Shown here: piece after piece, positions 1 to 7,636 of the stretch
Numbering within the stretch: the stretch's first letter is position 1
How the letters are laid out: each line of letters opens with the position of its first letter
Origin: Polyangia bacterium
GTDB taxonomy: Bacteria; Myxococcota_A; Polyangia; Nannocystales; Nannocystaceae
Assembly: GCA_030424595.1 (NCBI GenBank)
Contig: JAUHWG010000008.1
Span: 1 to 64,000, forward strand
Length of the DNA: 64,000 bases
Reading direction: 5' to 3'
Position numbers and translations under genes: made by a program
The notes under the pieces: model-generated
The model's input: only the letters and a program-made list of their open reading frames with translations
What the model was told of the DNA's origin: nothing
Database searches by the model: none

Positions 1-304
1 GCGGAGACACGCGTACCCTGTCTCTTCAAGCACGTCAGCCTATCCCGTGGCGAGCACGTGGCATGGGAGGACCCGCGTCCGCGAGGGACCCGCCTCGTCG
101 CCCCTCGCCCGCCCGCCTACAGCCCCCGAGCTCCGCCCGTCGCCAAGCACGAGGTGAGCGCTCACCCAAACGAATGCAGCCGAAGCGCAAACCCCGTGTC
201 ACTGACGATTCTACGCGGGTTGTCGAGGACGCCTCACAGCAGCGCTTATTTCAGGGCTAGGATGGCAAGAGCGGCAGAGGGGCCCGTCGGGCCTGCGCCG
301 GACT
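1..304. other. left-edge stretch without a supportable gene
   Basis: Short open frames here have no recognisable motif, no ribosome-binding site and a composition expected of chance frames in GC-rich DNA. Between positions 185 and 250 the GC content drops slightly, which might be the end of an upstream gene or a promoter, but no clear -35/-10 pair or terminator hairpin is visible. Confidence 0.4.
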
Positions 305-1060
305 CTAGGCCCCGTCAGGGTCGGCGACGAAGGCCCGAGCGATGACCTCCAGCGCCTCTCGCGGCTCGCAGCCGTAGATCCCCGAGCCGTAGGCGGGGTT
401 GAGCTCGACGACGGCCCAGCCCCGTCCGGCGATCCTGCCGACGTCGAGGACGACCGCCCGTGGCAGGTCGACCGCGGTGTCGGCGAGGAGGCGGGCGATG
501 AAGGCGTCGGCCTCGCGCCGCTCCTCGGCGGAGATGGGCCAGCTCCCGTCCTCGGCGCGGGCTAGCTCGCCGTCGCGGGAGTAGACCGAAGAGGTCCGGA
601 GCCGGCGGTCGGCGACGAAGCAGCGCACCTCGAGCTCCCAGTGCACCGGCTCGGAGATCAGCGTCGGCGTCGCCTCGTCGAGCCCCTCGTGGCGCGGCAG
701 CTCTGCGCCACCGCCCGCGTAGACCTGCGCTGGAAAGCACTTGTCGTCGGCGGGCTTGATGAAGAGCGGGCCCGGCTCGGCGCGCGCCTGCGCCAACGTC
801 ATGGAGGCGATCCTGCGGGCGCGGTAGGGCTCGGGCAGGTGCGCGAGCCAGTCGAGCGCCGGCTGGACGAGGCCGAGGCCGAGGCTCTGGGCGACGGCCT
901 CGACGAAGAGGGGCTCACCGTAGACGACGACCGGCGGCGTCGCGGCGCCCTCGTATCGCCACCGTTGCAGGCGCTCGACCTCCCAGCCCGCGGCCGCGGC
1001 TGCGCTGCGGAGCAGGCGGCTGTCCTCGATCTGGCGCGGGGTGAGCAGGAGCGTCGGCAT
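305..1060 (-). CDS. ATP-grasp domain protein (DUF4343-like)
   Basis: A 251-residue soluble protein. Residues 98-107 (P-L-F-I-K-P-A-D-D-K) give the nucleotide-binding strand and lysine of ATP-grasp ligases. D206 (VVLDVG) and E219-x-N221 (VVELNPAYGSG) give the acidic metal-binding strand and conserved Asn near the C-terminus. Enzymes of this fold activate a carboxylate as acyl phosphate and join it to an amine; the substrate here cannot be told. The ATG start begins the first beta strand (PTLLLTPR). There is no Shine-Dalgarno sequence; a TACGAT box 14 nt upstream may be its -10. It is monocistronic. Confidence 0.75.
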   Translation of the reverse strand: MPTLLLTPRQIEDSRLLRSAAAAAGWEVERLQRWRYEGAATPPVVVYGEPLFVEAVAQSLGLGLVQPALDWLAHLPEPYRARRIASMTLAQARAEPGPLFIKPADDKCFPAQVYAGGGAELPRHEGLDEATPTLISEPVHWELEVRCFVADRRLRTSSVYSRDGELARAEDGSWPISAEERREADAFIARLLADTAVDLPRAVVLDVGRIAGRGWAVVELNPAYGSGIYGCEPREALEVIARAFVADPDGA

Positions 1061-1202
1061 GACGGAGGAGGAAGATCGTAGAGAGAGTACGAAGGGAGCG
1101 AGGGGGCGCTCGCGGTGGGCTCAAGGCCCGCAAGACGACGTCGGCCCGCAGGGTCCCGCAGGGTCCGTGAGGGCCGACAATCCGAGCGCGCGAGCGCTGA
1201 TC

Positions 1203-1700
1203 CTAGGGGATCAGCCGGACCTTCGCGGTCGCGTCCGGGTCGAAGGGGGAGCCCTTGACGTCCGCGGTCGCCCGGAAGAAGACCTCGACGCTGGTGTCGG
1301 TGATCGCGTCCTCAGGGTTGGCGTAGCCGAGGCGGCGCAGCGCCTTCGGCAGATCGATGTCGGAGATCAGGAAGGAGTCCTCGGCGGTCGCGCCTGGGGC
1401 GAGGTCGTAGGGCCACTTGAGATCGGCGCCCATGATGTCGGTGTCGGCGTCGTGGGTGTCCTCGCCGACGACGATCTCCTCGTCGGGGCGGTCGTCCGCG
1501 AAGGTCTTCTTGAGCACCAGCTCGTGGGTGTGCGAGAGCACCGTGCAAGGCTTCTCGGTGACGACCCGCCAGTTGCCCTTAAACACGCTGTCGCCGATCG
1601 GGAAGGTCGCGGTGCTCGGGTCCTGACGCTCGAGGCGGGTGATCTCTACCTTGACGCCGTGGCCGCCGAAGAATGACTTTGCCTTGTCGAAAAATCCCAT
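1203..1700 (-). CDS. Spo0M-like sporulation-control / arrestin-fold protein
   Basis: 165 residues starting MGFFDKAKSFFGGHGVKVEI, the typical opening of Spo0M-family proteins: a short amphipathic start, then a beta-rich arrestin-like domain. The rest alternates short beta strands with acidic turns (for example VVGEDTHDADTDIMGADLKWPY), as expected for that fold. Spo0M in Bacillus modulates sporulation; in myxobacteria any link to development is only inference. The start at 1700 is preferred over one 63 nt upstream because AAGGAC lies 8 nt before it and the extra N-terminus has no strand pattern. A TAGGGT box near 1757 may be the promoter. It is shorter than Bacillus Spo0M (about 258 residues) and seems to hold one domain. 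Confidence 0.6.
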   Translation of the reverse strand: MGFFDKAKSFFGGHGVKVEITRLERQDPSTATFPIGDSVFKGNWRVVTEKPCTVLSHTHELVLKKTFADDRPDEEIVVGEDTHDADTDIMGADLKWPYDLAPGATAEDSFLISDIDLPKALRRLGYANPEDAITDTSVEVFFRATADVKGSPFDPDATAKVRLIP

Positions 1701-1937
1701 CGTGGATCGTCCTTGCTGGGCCCGCGTCGGCGGGCTCCGGTTGATTGCGGCGCACCCTAGCATAGGCGGAGCGGTGTGGGTCTGGCTGAAGAGGCGGCCG
1801 TGGGCGACGGTCGTCGAGGCTTGTCCGGGTACGGACGATCATCATCGGTTCGGTCGGCGCTCGAGAGTCCTTGGGCAGGATCAGGCGTCGACCGAACCGC
1901 TAGGTCTCTCGCGCGCTCTTCGGCGGTTGTCTCGGGC

Positions 1938-2155
1938 GTGAAGGTCAGGGGAGGGGTGGGGTGGGGTGGTGGGAGGCTGAGGCGAAGGCCGGTCAAGGGG
2001 GGACACCACTCTCTCAGACAGGTCGGAGCGCGCGTCGACCCCCCCTCTCGGGGCGGTCGACGCACGTCCTAGACTCGTTCGCGGTGTCCCCCCTCGCCCG
2101 TCCACCGGCTCGTCCTCCTGTGGAAGGAGAGCTGAGGATGAGGGCCGGGCTGCTC
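1938..2155 (+). repeat. copy A of a ~200-bp element inverted at 13018-13235
   Basis: The segment matches the reverse complement of 13018-13235. One block of 54 bases (ending at 2040) and another of about 60 bases (2061 to about 2121) are identical. Inside it, GGGGGGACACC (1997-2007) faces GGTGTCCCCCC (2083-2093) as an 11-bp inverted repeat. Between them a hairpin pairs GCGTCGACC (2032-2040) with GGTCGACGC (2055-2063) around a C4-TCTC-G4 loop. Compared with copy B, a G-rich insertion of about 16 bp lies on the left. No open frame is supported. Confidence 0.85.
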
Positions 2156-2470
2156 GTCCACCGTTGGACGCCTCCGAGGTCTCGGTCTTGGGTCGTCGCT
2201 GCTTGTCCACCGTTGGACGCCTCCGAGGAGGATGCTGGTTCCGGGCTCGGGTCTTGGGTCGTCGCTCGCCCTCCTGTGGAAGGAGAGCTGAGGATGAGGG
2301 CCGGGCTGCTTGTCCACCGCTGGACGCCTCCGAGGAGGATGCTGGTTCCGCTCGGTCGGTGGGGTGGTCTTGGGTCTTGGGTCGTCGCTCGTCCTCCTGT
2401 GGAAGGAGAGCTGAGGATGAGGGCCGGGCTGCTTGTCCTTCGTAGGACGCGTCTCCGGAGGAGCGCGGTG
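2104..2470 (+). repeat. imperfect tandem array with conserved hairpins
   Basis: Three long and one partial copies of a unit carry a CTCCT-GTGGA-AGGAG hairpin, then a GTCCA-CCGT-TGGAC hairpin, then an ACGCCTCCGAGGAGGATGCT stretch and a GTCTTGGGTCGTCGCT tail. The second hairpin occurs at 2156-2169, 2205-2218, 2312-2325 and 2435-2448. In the last copy it reads GTCCT-TCGT-AGGAC, a paired change that keeps the stem. The array continues directly from copy A of the long inverted repeat and ends just past the stop codon of the MBL-fold gene. No protein is likely in any frame. Confidence 0.85.
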
Positions 2471-2476
2471 ATGGGA

Positions 2477-3529
2477 TCACTCGAGCGGGACGCAGGCGAG
2501 GTCGTCGGCGAGGAGGAGGGGGCCGCGGTAGTGCTCGCGGATCGCGGCGATGCTCCCGTCTAGGCCGCGAAGGGCTCGGACCATGTGGTGCGAGAGAACT
2601 AGGCGGCGGACCTTGGCCTCCGCCGCGGCGGCTCCGATCGCCGAGGGCGGGCCGTGGAGGGTTCGTACGGGGCCGCCGCTGCGCTCGGGGATGGCGTGGT
2701 GGGCGACGAGGAGATCGACGCCAGCGATGGCGGCGATGAAGCGCTCGTCGTCGAGGCGCTGGTCGCTGGCGAAGGCGAGCGAGCGGCCGCGGACGTCGAT
2801 CCGTACGCCGAGCGCGGGGACAGCTCCGTGGGGCACGCCGACGGCGGAGAGCTGGAGCTCGCCGAGCTCGAGACGTTGGCCCTCGCCCGCGGTGGCGATC
2901 TCGTGGGGCTCGATGCGGAAGGGGCCCTCGCCGTCGCGCAGGGCCCAGCCGAGGTAGCGATAGGCGCCCTGCTCCCCGAAGAGGGCGACGAGATAGTCGC
3001 CCAGGCCGGGGAAGAGATCGTCGCCGTCGGGCCCGACGACAGTCAGCGGCCGGCTCCGCTCGCCGAAGTAGGCGCTCTTGATCAGGGCCGCGAAGTCGAC
3101 CGAGTGATCGACGTGGAGGTGCGAGAGAACGACCACGTCGAGATCCTCGATCGCGGCTCCGCTCGCGGCGAAGTTGAGGATCACGCCGCCGCCGACGTCG
3201 ACGAGCGCCCGCGCCCGACCCTGGACCCAGACCAGGTAGCCGCTGCTCGCCCGCCGATCGTCGGCGATAGGCCCGCCCGAGCCGAGGATCTGGAGGGCGA
3301 CGCCGTCGGGATGGCGAGCCCCGCAGGAGGGGACCTCGCCAGCGTCGATCGCACCGAGGTCGACCGCGGCCGTCGCGACCTGGGCCGGACGCTGACAGGC
3401 GGCGAGGAGGAGACCGACGCCGAGCATGAGCCCCGCAGTGAGCCGAAGCACGGCTCCTGCGCCGCCCTGCGAGCGGACCCGCGGGCGCGCAGCGTCGAGG
3501 CTGAGGAGGGGGAGAGCGCGGCGGACCAT
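2477..3529 (-). CDS. metallo-beta-lactamase-fold lipoprotein
   Basis: 350 residues. An N-terminal hydrophobic segment ends in LLLAAC with the lipobox Cys at 45, so it is probably anchored in the outer membrane or periplasm. The mature part has the MBL signature S-H-L-H-V-D-H (residues 136-142), a later D in FASDQ and LLVAHH, and a near-C-terminal LVLSHHM, giving a two-metal site of the RNase Z/arylsulfatase type. Such periplasmic MBL proteins are hydrolases of unknown substrate. The ATG lies 6 nt downstream of a TAGCTT box, so the transcript may be leaderless. The gene ends against the tandem array at 2104-2470. Confidence 0.8.
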   Translation of the reverse strand: MVRRALPLLSLDAARPRVRSQGGAGAVLRLTAGLMLGVGLLLAACQRPAQVATAAVDLGAIDAGEVPSCGARHPDGVALQILGSGGPIADDRRASSGYLVWVQGRARALVDVGGGVILNFAASGAAIEDLDVVVLSHLHVDHSVDFAALIKSAYFGERSRPLTVVGPDGDDLFPGLGDYLVALFGEQGAYRYLGWALRDGEGPFRIEPHEIATAGEGQRLELGELQLSAVGVPHGAVPALGVRIDVRGRSLAFASDQRLDDERFIAAIAGVDLLVAHHAIPERSGGPVRTLHGPPSAIGAAAAEAKVRRLVLSHHMVRALRGLDGSIAAIREHYRGPLLLADDLACVPLE

Positions 3530-3535
3530 GGGGCG

Positions 3536-3562
3536 AAGCTAGCAGCTCTGGACCGTGTCCAA
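3536..3562 (-). promoter_or_regulatory. putative promoter and palindrome of the MBL lipoprotein
   Basis: On the minus strand TTGGAC (3562-3557) is followed after 15 nt by TAGCTT (3541-3536), and the ATG starts 6 nt further on. The -35 overlaps a 13-bp palindrome TGGAC-CGT-GTCCA (3549-3561), a plausible operator. The short spacer makes the -35 assignment uncertain; the -10 is the firmer call. Confidence 0.45.
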
Positions 3563-3580
3563 CGTTCTGCTGGACCCGCT

Positions 3581-3670
3581 GACGAGAGGCCGACGAGAGG
3601 CCGACGAGAGGCCGACGAGAGGCCGACGAGAGGCCGACGCGGGCCGGCGCGGGCCGACGCGGGCCGACGC
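3581..3670 (+). repeat. 11-bp tandem array, then 10-11-bp variants
   Basis: Five perfect copies of GACGAGAGGCC (3581-3635) are followed by variants based on GACGCGGGCC up to about 3670. It lies in the spacer between two divergently transcribed lipoprotein genes and is open in several frames only because the unit carries no stop codon. Confidence 0.9.
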
Positions 3671-3821
3671 GCCCGGCCTTCCCTCCGCACTTGACGAATC
3701 CGCGCGCTTCAGCGCAGCATGGGCGATAGCGCTCACTCGGCCACAGAAACGGTGGCCCGCGGCGAGCCGCCGGCGCTGGCCCGTGCCACGTCGCAGCCCG
3801 CCGCGCACGCAAGGAATGCTC

Positions 3822-6203
3822 ATGTCCCTACTGACCTCGACCACCCCTCGACTCCTCCTCTCGCTCACCTCGCTCCTCCTCCTCGCCCCCGGCTGCAACG
3901 GCGGCGAGGCTGAGACCAACGGCAGCGCCACCGAGGCGGACTCGGACACCGACGACGGCGCCACCTCGAGCGCGTCGCTGATGACGACGACCGCGTCGAC
4001 GACCGCGCCGACGGCGAGCGCGACGGACAGCGACACCGCCACCGCCACCGCCACCACCGGCGACACCGACGGCACCACCGACGGCACCACCGGCGACACC
4101 GACAGCACCACCGGCGACACCGACAGCACCACCGGCGACACCGACACGACCACCGGCGGCGACCAGTCCCCCTTCCCGGTGCTGGTCGGCGATGTCGGGC
4201 CGATCTCCGACGACAACCCGCGCCAGCACCCCTTCGCCTGCCGGACCCAGGACATGGACCTCGGCTGGCCGGAGATCGACAACGACGAGGGCGAGGGCCT
4301 GCCTGTCAAGGGCGACGACGACGAGATCCTCGGCTACAGCCGCGACTGCGGGGTCAAGACCCGGGTCGACTACTTCTACATGTCGACCGAGCCGCCCGAG
4401 GAGGGGGGCCTGCTCCCCTACGACATCGACGACCCGCCCGACGACGTGGCGATGATCGAGATCGGCGGCGAGATGCACCGCTACGTCGTCCGCTACGAGC
4501 GCGGGACGATCAACCGCTTCGTCTACGGGATCTCGATGATCGCCCCCGACGACCTCGACCCGAACAAGCCGGACCTCTCGGCCTGGAACGAGAAGCTGAT
4601 CTTCTGGTTCGGCGGCGGCGTCGGCATCGGCCATCAGCAGTCGAGCGGCCTCGCGGTCAACCGCCTGAAGAACCAAGCCGCCGAGAACCCGAACAAGGAC
4701 GGACCGCTCTTCCAGCCCTTGCTTGAGCAGGGCTACGCGATCGCCTACTCCTCCGGCACCGTCACCGACACCACCTACAACCTCCGCCTCACCGGCGAGA
4801 CCGCGGTGATGGTCAAGGAGCAGTTTGAGGCGATGTACTACGAGCCGAAGTTCACCTTCGGCCTCGGCGGCTCGGGCGGGGCGATCCAGCAGTTCATCTA
4901 CGAGCAAAACCACCCCGACCTGCTCGACGGCCTGGTCCCGACCCACGCCTACCCCGACATGATCGGCCAGACCACCCGGGTCGGCGACTGTGAGCGCCTG
5001 GAGTACTTCTTCGACGTCACCGACGCGCCCAACCCGAAGTGGGCGAGCTGGGAGAACCGCCAGCTCATCGAGGGGCTAAACGGCATCGACGGCTTCGCCG
5101 ACTCGGACTGGGACTTCTTCCAGCAGGGCAAGCCCATCGGCTCCTCCGCGGGTCCGGGCTCGACCGAGTGCATCGAGGGCTGGCGCGGCCTGACCCCGCT
5201 GGCGATGAACCCGCTGTGGGTCAACCTCCAGGACGACTCCTACGCGCTCCTCCTGGAGACCGAGCCGGAGACGATCCAGACCACCCCGTGGAGCTACTGG
5301 GACGACGTCGTCGACATCTTCGGCGTCGACCCGGACTCCGAGAAGGGCTACGCCCGCCGCACCTGGGACAACGTCGGCGTCCAGTACGGCCTCCAGGCGC
5401 TCCGCGACGGCGACCTCACCCCGGGGGAGTTCATCTTCCTCAACCAGCGGATCGGCGGCTACGCGGCCCCCGACGAGATGGTCCAGGAGGGCTTCCCCTA
5501 CGCCTCCGAGGATCCGAACGAGCTCGACCCCTGGAGCGCCCGCAACTCGACGGCGACCCAGGACTTTGAGATCGCGCCGCGGACCGAGGGCGACATCGAG
5601 GCGATGAACCAGGCCTACTACGAGGGGCTGGTCTTCCGCGGTGAGATCGACGCGCCGATCATCAACATCCTCCCCTACCTGGAGCCCGAGCTCGACATGC
5701 ACAACGCCAAGCAGCCCTTCGCCGTGCGGGCGCGGATCGAGGAGGCCAACGGCGACGCCGACAACCACGTGATCTGGGCGGTCGGCGAGGACGGGGGGGA
5801 CACCCTCAAGGCGGCGATGATCGCCTTCAACGTGCTGGAGCAGTGGCTCATCGACGAGGCCAAGCCCGAGGAGGCGGTCGACGGCTGCTACGACTCCGGC
5901 TTCAAGCCGATCGCCGCGGGCGACGACGTCTGGAAGGGCGCGCTGACGGCCGACGACGAGGACAACGGCGAGTGCGCCCAGGCCTACCCGGTCTACGCCG
6001 ACCCGCGGATGGTCGCCGGCGAGGACATCACCACCGACATCTTCAAGTGCGCGACCAAGACCCTGGACGAGGCGCTGAACGACGGCACCTACGGCGACAT
6101 CGAGTTCACCCAGGACGAGCTCTCGCAGCTCAACGACGTCTTCGGCGAGAGCGGGGTCTGCGACTACTCGCTGCCCGACATGGGGCGGCCTGAGGATCTC
6201 TAG
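3822..6203 (+). CDS. secreted DUF6351-like alpha/beta-hydrolase lipoprotein
   Basis: 793 residues. The signal peptide ends LLLLAPGC, then comes a Thr/Asp/Gly-rich tether of about 90 residues with GDTDSTT repeats. The body carries W-N-E-K-L-I-F-W-F-G-G-G, M-V-K-E-Q-F-E-A-M-Y and then F-G-L-G-G-S-G-G-A-I-Q-Q, a nucleophile elbow with Ser. This order matches DUF6351 proteins (tannase-like hydrolase fold). Substrate unknown; it probably acts outside the cell on an ester. The start at 3822 is chosen because AAGGA (3811-3815) lies 6 nt upstream; the preceding open frame is only the repeat array. A strong hairpin terminator follows at 6274. Confidence 0.75.
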   Translation: MSLLTSTTPRLLLSLTSLLLLAPGCNGGEAETNGSATEADSDTDDGATSSASLMTTTASTTAPTASATDSDTATATATTGDTDGTTDGTTGDTDSTTGDTDSTTGDTDTTTGGDQSPFPVLVGDVGPISDDNPRQHPFACRTQDMDLGWPEIDNDEGEGLPVKGDDDEILGYSRDCGVKTRVDYFYMSTEPPEEGGLLPYDIDDPPDDVAMIEIGGEMHRYVVRYERGTINRFVYGISMIAPDDLDPNKPDLSAWNEKLIFWFGGGVGIGHQQSSGLAVNRLKNQAAENPNKDGPLFQPLLEQGYAIAYSSGTVTDTTYNLRLTGETAVMVKEQFEAMYYEPKFTFGLGGSGGAIQQFIYEQNHPDLLDGLVPTHAYPDMIGQTTRVGDCERLEYFFDVTDAPNPKWASWENRQLIEGLNGIDGFADSDWDFFQQGKPIGSSAGPGSTECIEGWRGLTPLAMNPLWVNLQDDSYALLLETEPETIQTTPWSYWDDVVDIFGVDPDSEKGYARRTWDNVGVQYGLQALRDGDLTPGEFIFLNQRIGGYAAPDEMVQEGFPYASEDPNELDPWSARNSTATQDFEIAPRTEGDIEAMNQAYYEGLVFRGEIDAPIINILPYLEPELDMHNAKQPFAVRARIEEANGDADNHVIWAVGEDGGDTLKAAMIAFNVLEQWLIDEAKPEEAVDGCYDSGFKPIAAGDDVWKGALTADDEDNGECAQAYPVYADPRMVAGEDITTDIFKCATKTLDEALNDGTYGDIEFTQDELSQLNDVFGESGVCDYSLPDMGRPEDL

Positions 6204-6206
6204 CCG

Positions 6207-6227
6207 CTAGTCGCTAGTCGCTAGTCG
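6207..6227 (+). repeat. 7-bp tandem repeat (CTAGTCG x3)
   Basis: Three perfect copies of CTAGTCG lie directly after the stop codon of the DUF6351-like gene. Each carries a TAG, so all frames are closed. No function is apparent. Confidence 0.85.
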
Positions 6228-6273
6228 CTGGCTCGGACCGAGCTTCGAGCCAGCTCTGGTCCCCACCGGAGGC

Positions 6274-6301
6274 GAGAGCCCGCGGCAGAGCGCGGGCTCT
6301 C
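6274..6301 (+). terminator. hairpin terminator after the DUF6351-like gene
   Basis: GAGAGCCCGCG (6274-6284) pairs perfectly with CGCGGGCTCTC (6291-6301) around a 6-nt loop. It lies 70 nt after the plus-strand stop and also faces the 3' end of the minus-strand gene at 6427, so it could serve both. The T-tract is weak (TTCTCCGTCT). Confidence 0.6.
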
Positions 6302-6426
6302 GGCGTTCTCCGTCTAGCCGCCGCGAACGCCCGCGCGGTGGTCGATGTCTTCGCCGACCCGCCGTCGTCATCGCCCGCGGCGCGGTCCGACGTCCTCCGG
6401 AAGTAGACGCCTCAAGGGACAGGTCG

Positions 6427-7443
6427 TTACGGCCGCGAGCGTCGCTTCAAGGCGAGGAGCCCTAGCCATAACCATAACCAGAGCGGACCGGTCGGTCGCG
6501 GTTCATCGGCGACACATCCACAGCCCTCGCCGCGCCATCTCCGACAGCTCTCAGGATCCCAGCCGAGGGTGAAGACGTCCGTATCGCGGATCTCGCAGGT
6601 GTGGAGCTCCTCGCACTGGAGGGTCGCCCGGGGATCGAGGACGACCTCGCCGAGCTCGCCCTGAAGGGCAGGATCGGGGCAGATCGTCGGGCCCGCGAGC
6701 TCCTCGCCGGTGATGAGATCGATCGCCGTCAGCTCGGCGCAGGGGAAGGGATAGGGCTCATCGCTGTAGAGGCCATAGATCTCCTCGACGCGATCCTCCG
6801 CCGAGGAGAAGCGGAGGTACTCGATCTGGCCCAAGGCCTCGGCACGGGCGCTGGGATCGATGATGAACTCCCCGTGGAGACGGGCCTCGCCGCGGGTCGC
6901 GGCGCACCCTTCGACCGTGGCCCCTCTTCCGCAGTAGGAGTCCCCGGGGTAGCTGCCCTCGCAGCATACGAGCTCGTCCAGCGCTGTCGAAGGATGGACC
7001 TCGACCCAGTGGCGGACGCTGATCGCGTCCCAGCGCGGCTCCGGCCGCAGCGGTCCGAGGGGAGCTATCGCAGTGAACGCAGCGTCCGCCTCGAGGTCTT
7101 CGTATTCATAGCACTCCTCGTAGGTGCCGTTGAGCCCCAGCATCTGGACGGAGTAGCTCTGGCCCACCTCGAGCGCCTCCGCGGGCCGCCAGACGATCAA
7201 CGCCCCGCTGCGCTCGAGCGCCCCCGCGAGCGCCTCGCCGCCGGCGGGGCGGACCTCGATCGCGATCCTCGAGAGCTCGCCGCCGCCCCGGGTGAAGAAG
7301 GCGAGCACCCCGTCGGCCGGGACCTCGTCGGTGAAGGCGGGCTCGATCACCTGCCAGCCGGCGAGGCAATCGTCACAGGCCGAGGCGACACCCGGCGCGG
7401 CGAGGGGGCCGAGGACGAGCGAAGCGAAGACCAACCGATGCAC
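6427..7443 (-). CDS. secreted protein with MYXO-CTERM-like sorting tail
   Basis: About 338 residues from a GTG start (VHRLVFASLVLG). A signal peptide ends near GVASAC. The C-terminus has GCGC, then a Trp/Leu-rich hydrophobic span (LWLWLWLGLLAL) and KRRSRP, the layout of MYXO-CTERM proteins, which are anchored at the surface after C-terminal processing. Several Cys pairs (CDDC, CCEG, CEIRD) suggest a disulfide-rich exported fold. The first half, with EVPADGVLAFF and IVWRPAEALEVGQSYSV, resembles a bacterial Ig-like domain. No catalytic motif is seen. The start is uncertain: an in-frame codon at 7506 exists but adds a non-signal-like sequence. Confidence 0.65.
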   Translation of the reverse strand: MHRLVFASLVLGPLAAPGVASACDDCLAGWQVIEPAFTDEVPADGVLAFFTRGGGELSRIAIEVRPAGGEALAGALERSGALIVWRPAEALEVGQSYSVQMLGLNGTYEECYEYEDLEADAAFTAIAPLGPLRPEPRWDAISVRHWVEVHPSTALDELVCCEGSYPGDSYCGRGATVEGCAATRGEARLHGEFIIDPSARAEALGQIEYLRFSSAEDRVEEIYGLYSDEPYPFPCAELTAIDLITGEELAGPTICPDPALQGELGEVVLDPRATLQCEELHTCEIRDTDVFTLGWDPESCRRWRGEGCGCVADEPRPTGPLWLWLWLGLLALKRRSRP

Positions 7444-7636
7444 CCGTCGATAGTAGCGCGTCGAAGCGAGCGATCCGTGTCCAAGGCCCAGCGTGTCGTC
7501 GCCCACCTGTCGGCCCGCTCAGCTCGGGCGACGCGCCGCTCTACCAACTCTAGAGGATGTTTGCCGGGATCGCCGGGCCGGCGTGAACCGGCGAGGGCGC
7601 GGATCGGCGAGCACTGTCACGGGCCTCCGAGGGGCG

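Noticed and set aside
1997-2093. MITE bounded by the GGGGGGACACC terminal repeats
   Set aside because: Sequence identity between copies A and B continues beyond the 11-bp repeats on both sides, and no target-site duplication is seen, so they are not the element ends.
2104-2470. CRISPR array
   Set aside because: Copies are unequal in length and spacing, spacers are not unique sequences of fixed size, and no cas genes are near.
1881-3812. 643-codon open frame on the minus strand
   Set aside because: It overlaps the MBL-fold gene out of frame, is extremely Arg/Pro-rich and has no motif; a shadow of GC-rich codon bias.
7500-7570. tRNA-like fragment on the minus strand (GTTGGTAGAGC and an inverted repeat GTCGCCC/GGGCGAC)
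   Set aside because: Only the D-arm-like piece fits. No acceptor stem, anticodon stem or TTCRA T-loop could be paired around it, so a tRNA is not supported; at most it is a remnant.
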